The notes under the pieces were generated by a model. That model was not told the DNA's origin. It was given only the letters and a program-made list of their open reading frames with translations, and did not search any database. Below, piece after piece: positions 15,501 to 21,471 of a stretch of 23,899 nt of DNA. The stretch is from an uncultured Methanobacteriaceae archaeon (GTDB lineage Archaea; Methanobacteriota; Methanobacteria; Methanobacteriales; Methanobacteriaceae), in NCBI GenBank assembly GCA_947259185.1, contig CAMYKT010000027.1:1-23899 (forward strand), in the 5' to 3' direction. The position numbers were made by a program, and so were the translations under genes. Position 1 is the stretch's first letter. The number at the start of each line of letters is the position of its first letter.

Positions 15501-15515
15501 GCTTTATATACTTTT
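15501..15515 (-). promoter_or_regulatory. TATA element upstream of the small basic protein
   Basis: The minus strand reads AAAAGTATATAAAGC, with a purine-rich flank like a BRE before the TATA core. Transcription should begin near 15480, giving a leader of about 146 bases. In that leader are two small hairpins: GGAAGG/CCTTCC (within about 15398-15424) and GCCC-TTCT-GGGC (about 15376-15388). The core is near-symmetric and also reads TTTATATAC on the plus strand, where no gene follows. Confidence 0.4.
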
Positions 15516-15583
15516 TCCATGCTAATCTTAAAATGAAAATAAAGGTTGGAGAAAATAAATACTTTTATTTAATATTTTTTTTT

Positions 15584-17488
15584 TTAATCTTCTAAAGTGG
15601 AAGTATCTCCTAAATCCTTTCCTTCTTCCTGTGCCCGGAGTATACGTCGCATTATCTTACCACTCCGGGTTTTAGGTAATTTATTAACCTGGACCATCTC
15701 CCCCAGTACGGCCACCGGTCCCATTTCATAACGCACATGTTTTTGTAAATCCTCAATAAGGGCAGTATTCAGTTTGTGGCCTTCTTTTAGTATTAAAAAG
15801 GATTTAATGACCTGTCCCTTGATAGGGTCTGATTTTCCAATTACTGCTGCTTCCACCACTAAGGGATGTGATACAAAGGCTGATTCCACCTCGGAAGTCC
15901 CTATACGGTGCCCGGCGATTTTAAGTACGTCATCTGATCTTCCCTGAATCCAGATATATCCATCTTCATCTATCCGGGCCATATCTCCAGCCATATAAAC
16001 TCCGCCTGGTATCTGCTTCCAGTAAGTATCCTCATAACGCTCTTCCTCCTTATAAAGGGTACGTAGCATGGCCGGCCATGGTTTTTTAATCACCAGATAT
16101 CCTCCTTTACCTGGAGGCACTCTCTGGCCCTTTTCATCCACCACATCCATCTCAATACCCGGTAAGGCCCGGGTAGGGCTACCTGGTTTTAAGGGGGATA
16201 CTGGCAGGGGAGCAATCATATGCATACCGGTTTCAGTTTGCCACCAGGTATCCATGATGGGTGTTTTCTCTTTTCCCACATTTTTATAAAACCACATCCA
16301 TGCCTAGGGATTGATGGGTTCTCCCACACTTCCCAGTATTTTAAGAGAGGATAAATCATAGAGTTGGGGATATTTATTACCATATCTCATCAGGTGACGT
16401 ATGGCCGTAGGGGCGGTGTATAATTTGGTCACCCCGTATTTTTCCACGATTTTCCACCAGGCCCCGGGGTCCGGATAATCAGGGGCACCCTCATATACCA
16501 GGGTGGTTGTACCTAAAAGCAGGGGCCCGTATATTAAATAGCTGTGGCCGGTGATCCATCCAATATCTCCGGTACACCACCACAAATCCCCGTTATGAAT
16601 ATCGAAGACATTTTGAAGGGAGGTGGCCACACCTACCATGTAGCCCCCTGTAGTGTGCAACACCCCTTTAGGTTTACCTGTACTACCCGAAGTATAAAGG
16701 ATGAATAAGGGGTCTTCAGCATCCATTTCCTCTACCGGGCAAAGCTCATTTTCTCCTTCCAGGAGAGTGGTGTAGAGTATTTCCCTTCCGCTTAATTCGG
16801 ATATTTTTATAGGGTTTCCTGTGTGACGTACTAATACTACTGTTTCTATGGTGGGACACTGCAGGAGGGCTTCATCTGCTATTTTCTTTAGATCAATAAT
16901 TTTTCCCCGGCGGTAGGTTCCATCAGCGGTGAGGAGTACCTTGGCCTTTGAATCGTTTATACGCTCTACAAAACCTCCCACACTTAACCCGGAGTAGACC
17001 ACACTGTGCAAGGCCCCGATACGGGTACAGGCCAGCATGGAGATTAACAGCTCCGGGCACATGGGCAGGTACATGGATACCGTATCTCCTTTTTTAATGC
17101 CCAGATTTTTCAGGGCACTGGCCATCTTATTTACTTCTCGATATAACTCATAATAGGTAAGTTTTATTTCTTCTCCTCTTTCATTGGCATAGAGGATGGC
17201 CACCTGGTTTCTTTTATCAGTGTTTATCCAGCGGTCAACAGCATTGTAGCATAGATTGGTTTTTCCATTGACAAACCACTGGTAGAATGGTTTTTTACTC
17301 TCATCCAGGACCTTATCCCATTTCTTAAACCATTCAAATTGATGGGCCTTTTCTTCCCAGTACTTTTCAATATCCTTACCCTTCTCCAGTTCAGCCTCCC
17401 AATTTTTTATATGAGCCTCTTCCACCAGATGATAATCTGGTTTAAAAAGTCTTTTTTCATCCAGAAGAACAGAAGTATCTTTACTCAA
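15584..17488 (-). pseudogene. acs: AMP-forming acetyl-CoA synthetase gene interrupted by an in-frame amber codon
   Basis: Acs activates acetate with ATP and CoA, allowing assimilation. Read through, the product is 634 residues, the normal family length, in one uninterrupted frame except for TAG at 16304-16306. The codon replaces the Glu of the conserved GEPINPEAW block (here GSVGEPINP-stop-AWMWFYKNVG), which a single G-to-T change of GAG explains. All other motifs are intact: YTSGSTGKPKGV, TGDIGWITGHSY, WWQTETG, GDMARIDEDGYIWIQGRSDD, and the C-terminal RSGKIMRR with the catalytic Lys. Termination gives a 394-residue protein lacking the adenylate-closing domain; re-initiation at ATG 16297 would give 237 residues. 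The start is TTG 17488 behind AGGTGGTG. Normal erosion of the rest is absent, so the mutation is recent, a base-call error, or recoded. Confidence 0.9.
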
Positions 17489-17570
17489 AAATATACACCA
17501 CCTGTAATCATATACTATAAGTAATAATTTATTTATTAGTTCTACTACACCTAAAGATACCTTGCAGATG

Positions 17571-17582
17571 CTATATAAACTT
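17571..17582 (-). promoter_or_regulatory. TATA box of acs
   Basis: On the minus strand this reads AGTTTATATAGC, matching the archaeal TTTATATA consensus. It lies about 85 bases before the TTG start and predicts a leader of roughly 60 bases carrying AGGTGGTG just before the start codon. Confidence 0.55.
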
Positions 17583-17687
17583 TTAGGAATTTATTAATCA
17601 CCTGAAGCAGCAGTTATTTTATAAAATAATCTCCATTTTTTTTTAATCCTTTTTTAAGGGGAAACAACATAAATTATAATTGATTAT

Positions 17688-18251
17688 ATGGAAAACATTA
17701 AATTAAAACTCATCAAATCCACTCCTTTTGGCCCGGTAGCAATCATCTGGTCCTTAAAAAAATATGAACCACTTATTAATCTAATAATCTTATCCCATCC
17801 TCAGGAAAGTGCCGGGATAAGGGTAAGTAAATTGTACAGGGATATTAAAAGAGGTAGTTGTCCTGAAATTGATGAGGTTTCCTCTAAAATAAAATCTTTT
17901 TTAAGGGGTGAGAATATTTTGTTCTCACTAGATAGGGTGGATTTGGAAAGTTGCACTCCTTTCCAGAGAAGTGTTTTAGAAGCTGAATATAATATCCCCC
18001 GGGGTAGAATTACCAGTTATAAGACCCTGGCTTCTTATCTGGGAAAAGATAAGGGTGCCCGGGCCATAGGAAATGCCCTGGCCCGTAACCCCTTTCCTGT
18101 TATTATCCCCTGTCATAGGGCTATACGTTTTGATGGATATCCGGGAGGTTTTCAGGGCGGGGAGGATATGAAACGGGCCCTACTGGAAGCAGAAGGTATT
18201 ATTTTTGATCATAATGGTCGGGTAATTTGCAAAGATTTTTATTATGAATAA
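17688..18251 (+). CDS. ogt: Methylated-DNA--protein-cysteine methyltransferase
   Basis: The enzyme repairs O6-alkylguanine by irreversible transfer of the alkyl group to its own cysteine. The protein has 187 residues. The DNA-binding/active-site domain occupies about 88-180: TPFQRSVLEAEYNIPRGRITSY, the helix-turn-helix with the arginine finger in ARAIGNALARNP, and the active-site sequence IIPCHRAI with C142, followed by GYPGGFQGG. The N-terminal domain (1-85) is less conserved, as in archaeal Ogt proteins. ATG 17688 is preceded only by a weak GATTAT, and no upstream in-frame alternative is better. It is divergent from acs and converges on the 26-residue membrane peptide gene, whose stop codon lies four bases away. 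It appears functional. Confidence 0.92.
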   Translation: MENIKLKLIKSTPFGPVAIIWSLKKYEPLINLIILSHPQESAGIRVSKLYRDIKRGSCPEIDEVSSKIKSFLRGENILFSLDRVDLESCTPFQRSVLEAEYNIPRGRITSYKTLASYLGKDKGARAIGNALARNPFPVIIPCHRAIRFDGYPGGFQGGEDMKRALLEAEGIIFDHNGRVICKDFYYE

Positions 18252-18254
18252 TGT

Positions 18255-18335
18255 TTAATATTTTTTGGCAGGATCAACTATCCAGGCCATTACCACCGTG
18301 GCAATGGTTATTCCCATAATTATTAACTTCTCCAT
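18255..18335 (-). CDS. 26-residue single-pass membrane peptide downstream of atwA
   Basis: A minus-strand frame from ATG 18335 to TAA 18255-18257 encodes MEKL, a hydrophobic helix (LIIMGITIATVVMAWIV, residues 4-20), then DPAKKY. The layout (one membrane helix, positive C-terminal end) fits a genuine small membrane peptide. The strongest support is its ribosome binding site: CCAGGTGAT lies four to five bases before the ATG, the same AGGTGAT used by the ChlI-ChlD gene and close to the GGTGAT of atwA. It begins 19 bases after the atwA stop codon on the same strand, so it is probably the last gene of that operon. No family was recognised. Function is unknown; a role tied to AtwA is only suggested by position. 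Confidence 0.7.
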   Translation of the reverse strand: MEKLIIMGITIATVVMAWIVDPAKKY

Positions 18336-18354
18336 GAAATCACCTGGAATTAAT

Positions 18355-19947
18355 TTAAGTATTTTTTAGCATTTTTTCTTTCTCACCATGGGTTAAATCC
18401 GCCACTATTTTTGTGGGAGCCCCGCTACTCAGGACTTTACCTCCTCGCATAAGGGTGGCCACATCACAAATATCCAGTACAAAGTCCATATCATGGGAAA
18501 TAATCAGGAAAGTCTGATTTAATTCCTCCCGGGCTTTTATTATAGAATCTGTTAACTGCACCCGGGTAATAGGATCCATGGTACCGGTGGGTTCATCCAG
18601 AATAACAATTTTTGGTTCTTTAATCAATATCTGTGCCAGAGCCACCCGGTGGCGCTCTCCACTACTTAACTCATCCGGGTACTTATGGAGCATGAGTTGA
18701 GCATAGTTTTCTGTAAAACCAACCGCCTGCAGGACAAATATGGCCTTTACTTTTCCAAATTCAGCAGGTAATTCCAGACTTATAGAATCGGTCAGGTTTT
18801 CTATAACTGTTTTATGTGGATAAAGACTGTATTCCTGGTGTAAGAGTCCTATATAAGGGGTTACTCTACCTCTACCCTGTGGCCCTTTTTGAGTCATATC
18901 TATCCAGTTTTCACCCAGCCTAACATTTATTTTACCTGAGCTGGGATCTGTTAAACCGCATAGCATCCGGGAAAGGGTGGTTTTACCTGCTCCACTTAAA
19001 CCCACAATACTGGATATTTCTCCTTCATTTACCACCAGATTAACTCCATCTACTGCCTTAATTACTCCCCTTTCAATGGAGTAATAATGTTTTTTCACGT
19101 TTTCTATATTTATAATAGGATTAGCAACCAGGGTGTGGTCTTTTTTCTCAGGTAGTGGCACAGTGTCCATGAAACTTTTTACTACAGTTTCCGGATCTCC
19201 CTTTTGGATAATTTTACCATTATCCAACCATATAACCTGGTCAGATAATAATTTCATCACTTCCGGCCAGTGGGAAGTGATTAGCATGGTCTGACCCTTA
19301 TTTTTAACCCCGTTTAATAGTGTTTCATGGATTAGTTCTGCAGTTTTAGGATCCAGGGTTCCGGTGGGTTCATCTGCTAAAAAAAGCATGGGATTTTTAG
19401 CCATTTGACGGGCAAGGACCACTCTTTGTTTTTCCCCACCACTTAAATCCCGGGCTATCTGGGTTACCCGGTGGGTCATATGGGTCATTTCCAGAAGCTC
19501 CAGGGCCTGATAGGTACTCTCAGGTGAATCATCAGGAAAAGCCTTTAATACATTATCTATCACTGTATCATCTTCATACAGGGCAAAGGTTCTCTGGAGC
19601 ATGATGGATATTCGGCGGCGAATAGCTGCAAATAAACTCCGGTGGCAGTTCCAGAAATCAACTCTCTGTAATTCCAACCGGGTTCCACAGGAACATTTTT
19701 CATCTTTTCGGGATGGTGGTTCTACTCTAAGACAATCAGGACACAATGCCAGGTTATAAATTATCTGGCCTTCATCCGGACGGTAATCTTTCATACCCCG
19801 TAACATGTTAATGAGTATGGATTTCCCTGATCCACTTTTTCCTAAAATACCCAGTACACTCCCTTCTTCCAGTTCCAAATTTATATTCTGGAGGGCTACC
19901 TGATCCTGAAAGGATTTACAAACATTTTTTAGTTCAATGAAGTACAA
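18355..19947 (-). CDS. atwA: Methyl-coenzyme M reductase component A2 (AtwA), tandem ABC ATPase
   Basis: AtwA is the ATP-binding protein needed for reductive activation of the Ni(I) site of methyl-coenzyme M reductase, the last enzyme of methanogenesis. This 530-residue soluble protein has two ABC domains. First: Walker A GKSGSGKS (36-43), signature LSGGEKQR, FLADEPTGTLDP. A cysteine insert (C69, C72, C85, C87) in the first domain is a hallmark of the family. Second: Walker A VGLSGAGKTT, signature LSSGERHR, VILDEPTGTMDP. The segment LLHQEYSLYPHKTVIENL is also characteristic. No membrane segments are present. The start is TTG 19947 (LYFIELKN in the codon sense) because GGTGAT lies four bases before it. 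It follows the DUF134 gene by 12 bases, so both share a transcript. It looks intact. Confidence 0.93.
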   Translation of the reverse strand: MYFIELKNVCKSFQDQVALQNINLELEEGSVLGILGKSGSGKSILINMLRGMKDYRPDEGQIIYNLALCPDCLRVEPPSRKDEKCSCGTRLELQRVDFWNCHRSLFAAIRRRISIMLQRTFALYEDDTVIDNVLKAFPDDSPESTYQALELLEMTHMTHRVTQIARDLSGGEKQRVVLARQMAKNPMLFLADEPTGTLDPKTAELIHETLLNGVKNKGQTMLITSHWPEVMKLLSDQVIWLDNGKIIQKGDPETVVKSFMDTVPLPEKKDHTLVANPIINIENVKKHYYSIERGVIKAVDGVNLVVNEGEISSIVGLSGAGKTTLSRMLCGLTDPSSGKINVRLGENWIDMTQKGPQGRGRVTPYIGLLHQEYSLYPHKTVIENLTDSISLELPAEFGKVKAIFVLQAVGFTENYAQLMLHKYPDELSSGERHRVALAQILIKEPKIVILDEPTGTMDPITRVQLTDSIIKAREELNQTFLIISHDMDFVLDICDVATLMRGGKVLSSGAPTKIVADLTHGEKEKMLKNT

Positions 19948-19959
19948 ATTATCACCATT

Positions 19960-20550
19960 TCAGATAGAATCGGATCCACAAAGGGGCATATCACATTCCG
20001 GACACTTAGTGTTTCTACATGGTACTCCTCTTTTTTTGGGAGATTCAAATCCACAGTTAGGACATTTACATACTGTAGGGGCTCCTGCACCTAAACCAGG
20101 ACCCCCAAAAGATCGTCGCTGTGTGATATCCTGTTTTGAATCATCTTCCTCTTTTTCAATGGTTTGAATATTTTCTGAATCACAATCAGGACATTTCTCA
20201 TATACTTTCTTGGGACTGCTCCACTTAAAGGCACAGACATTGCATTTATATTCTTTATTTTCTGTCATAAAATCATCTCCAGTTATTATTATGGTGCTTC
20301 CTTCAATCAGAGCCCGGGCAATTTTTTTTCGGGCTGATGAAATGATACGGTGAAAGGTGGGTTGGGATATTTCCATTAACTCGGCTGATTTTTTTTGTTG
20401 AATATCATGATAATCCCGAAGTCTTATTGCTTCAAACTCATCTATAGTAATTTCAATAACACTTAAAGGTTCCTTTTCATCATCTTCCGGTTTAAAACAT
20501 CTAATCCGGGGTTGATTTCTTATTTTCCTAATACGTCGGGGCCTGGACAT
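19960..20550 (-). CDS. DUF134 DNA-binding regulator with C-terminal zinc ribbons
   Basis: DUF134 proteins have a sigma-70 region 4-like helix-turn-helix and are thought to be transcription regulators. The family start is MSRPRRIRKI, so ATG 20550 is chosen over the TTG at 20568; this gives 196 residues. The DUF134 part (1-95) includes ITIDEFEAIRLRDYHDIQQK and the helix-turn-helix SAELMEISQPTFHRIISSARKK. Beyond it is an extension not in every member: a first zinc ribbon (YKCNVCAF...EKCPDCDS), an acidic linker, a Gly-rich GGPGLGAGAP stretch, and a second Cys-rich part (CKCPNCGF...CRNTKCPECDMPLC). Metals or redox state could be sensed there. The palindrome TGAATATATATTCA lies four bases before the chosen ATG; the same sequence stands before the operon's first gene, which suggests autoregulation. 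No Shine-Dalgarno is visible. Confidence 0.88.
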   Translation of the reverse strand: MSRPRRIRKIRNQPRIRCFKPEDDEKEPLSVIEITIDEFEAIRLRDYHDIQQKKSAELMEISQPTFHRIISSARKKIARALIEGSTIIITGDDFMTENKEYKCNVCAFKWSSPKKVYEKCPDCDSENIQTIEKEEDDSKQDITQRRSFGGPGLGAGAPTVCKCPNCGFESPKKRGVPCRNTKCPECDMPLCGSDSI

Positions 20551-20553
20551 AAA

Positions 20554-20567
20554 TGAATATATATTCA
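20554..20567. promoter_or_regulatory. Palindromic operator candidate before the DUF134 gene
   Basis: TGAATATATATTCA is a perfect 14-base palindrome, identical to the core of the 16-base palindrome at 20967-20982. It lies in the 32-base gap between the NifX-like gene and the DUF134 start, so it may be an internal operator or, as RNA, a small hairpin limiting translation. Confidence 0.6.
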
Positions 20568-20582
20568 ATTACAGTTATAAAT

Positions 20583-20951
20583 TTATTTCCCGGTAGGGAA
20601 CCCGGCCTGCAGATTGCTAAGCTTGGTTAACTTACCCTGCTGGTATAAATTTATATTCTGTTTAACTGTTCCTCTGTGACTTTTATAGGCGGTTATACTG
20701 GCGTTATTCAATACTCTCAAGGCTACATGTCCCAGTTTACCGGTTATAAGAATATTTATATTTTCACCAGCCAGAAATTGAGCAGCTAAGTTGCCTGCAG
20801 CTTTATCCTTTCTGAATGGATTTTCCACAGATTCAATAGTTATAATTTTATCATCAACCATTTTCAGAATTATAAAGTCCCGGCTACGGCCAAAAAGGTC
20901 ACTGGTCTGGGATTCTATTTCCCGTCCCTGGGAAGCTATGGCAATTTTCAT
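20583..20951 (-). CDS. NifX/NafY-like dinitrogenase iron-molybdenum cofactor-binding family protein (MTH1175-like)
   Basis: The 122-residue protein opens with MKIAIASQGREIESQTSDLFGRSRDFIIL, quoted here as MKIAIAS and LFGRSRDFIIL, the hallmark of the NifX/NifY/NifB C-terminal family whose members bind or carry iron-sulfur precursors of nitrogenase cofactor. Length and sequence resemble MTH1175 of Methanothermobacter, a single-domain member of known fold. Features such as AAGNLAAQFLAGENINILITGKLG and TVKQNINLYQQGKL fit the ribonuclease-H-like fold. No nif genes are in the window, so the protein probably serves another complex iron-sulfur system. It is the first gene of the operon with the DUF134 regulator and atwA. 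AAAGGAGGATT lies six to ten bases before ATG 20951. The operator palindrome and TATA box precede it. Confidence 0.88.
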   Translation of the reverse strand: MKIAIASQGREIESQTSDLFGRSRDFIILKMVDDKIITIESVENPFRKDKAAGNLAAQFLAGENINILITGKLGHVALRVLNNASITAYKSHRGTVKQNINLYQQGKLTKLSNLQAGFPTGK

Positions 20952-20966
20952 GTTTAATCCTCCTTT

Positions 20967-20982
20967 ATGAATATATATTCAT
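20967..20982. promoter_or_regulatory. 16-base palindromic operator candidate before the NifX-DUF134-atwA operon
   Basis: ATGAATATATATTCAT is a perfect palindrome. On the minus strand it lies directly between the TATA element (20988-20995) and the predicted transcription start near 20966, and just before the GGAGG site. A protein bound here would block initiation. Its core recurs before the DUF134 gene. Confidence 0.65.
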
Positions 20983-20983
20983 T

Positions 20984-20999
20984 AATCTTATATAAGATT
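20984..20999. promoter_or_regulatory. Symmetric TATA element serving divergent genes
   Basis: AATCTTATATAAGATT is a second perfect 16-base palindrome, one base from the first. Its centre, TTATATAA, reads as a TATA box on both strands, and distances to both flanking genes allow transcription each way: leftward into the NifX-like operon and rightward into the carboxymuconolactone decarboxylase-like gene. Confidence 0.6.
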
Positions 21000-21049
21000 T
21001 ATCTTGGCTAAAATTAAATAAATTTACAAAAAAAACAGGAGGTGAAATT

Positions 21050-21351
21050 TTGAAAAAGGATAAACCCCGACCGTACCAATTCGCTAAAGCCATAAATGGT
21101 GACCTGGAAGAAGCATTTAATAATCTATCATTTCAAATAATGAAAGACGGCGCTCTTTTACACCCTAAAAAAAGCTCTAATTGCCCTGGCCTGTGCTGTG
21201 GCAGTTAAATGTAAGCACTGCATAAAAGCTCATAATAAAAGAGCCCAGGAAGAAGGATGTACCAGGGAAGAAATATTAGAAGCCGCTGCAGTAGCAGGCC
21301 AGGTAAGATTAGGATGGATTTACTTTTGCATCCTACTTGCTGGAAGAATAA
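21050..21351 (+). pseudogene. Carboxymuconolactone decarboxylase/AhpD-like gene with two frameshifts
   Basis: Proteins of this family are small alpha-helical peroxidase-like or decarboxylase enzymes with a CxxC-x-x-H active site. The gene has an excellent ribosome binding site, AGGAGGTGA (21037-21045), and TTG start at 21050. Frame one reads MKKDKPRPYQFAKAINGDLE to KDGALLHPK, then leaves the family at a run of seven A (21167-21173). Frame two continues with KALIALACAVAVKCKHCIKA, including the CKHC-x-x-x-H motif, up to AGQVRLG. At about 21315 a second shift restores the end, GFTFASYLLEE, with TAA 21349-21351. Each break fits a two-base loss or one-base gain. The full product would be about 100 residues. 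Homopolymer sequencing error can explain the first break but less readily the second. Its promoter is shared with the divergent NifX-like operon. Confidence 0.85.
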
Positions 21352-21373
21352 TAATAAAAAATCAGAGGATATA

Positions 21374-21471
21374 ATCATCCTTTTTACATAACTCTATAGG
21401 GGTTGATATCGTTTTAAGAAAAGTTATTGCAAATCCCGCTATCATCCTCTATTTACATAACTCATAGGGGG
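21374..21471. repeat. Imperfect direct repeat of the kinase gene's 3' end
   Basis: Two copies of about 30 bases, at 21374-21402 and 21442-21471, share ATCATCC and TTTACATAACTC and end in ATAGGGG. The second copy is the 3' end of the sensor kinase gene (its codons for MSYVNRG and stop). The first copy lies 40 bases downstream in the spacer, so it looks like a remnant of the tail of a duplicated kinase gene. Confidence 0.55.

Noticed and set aside
15501..15583. A plus-strand small RNA starting from the symmetric TATA element near the acs 3' end
   Set aside because: The reverse-facing TATA core is followed within about 40 bases by a long T run, leaving no room for a meaningful transcript; no structure was seen.
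16304..16306. Pyrrolysine at the acs amber codon
   Set aside because: The position is a conserved Glu, Methanobacteriales are not known to make pyrrolysine, no pyl gene is in the window, and TAG ends the ECF ATPase gene normally. Kept only as a check in the finding.
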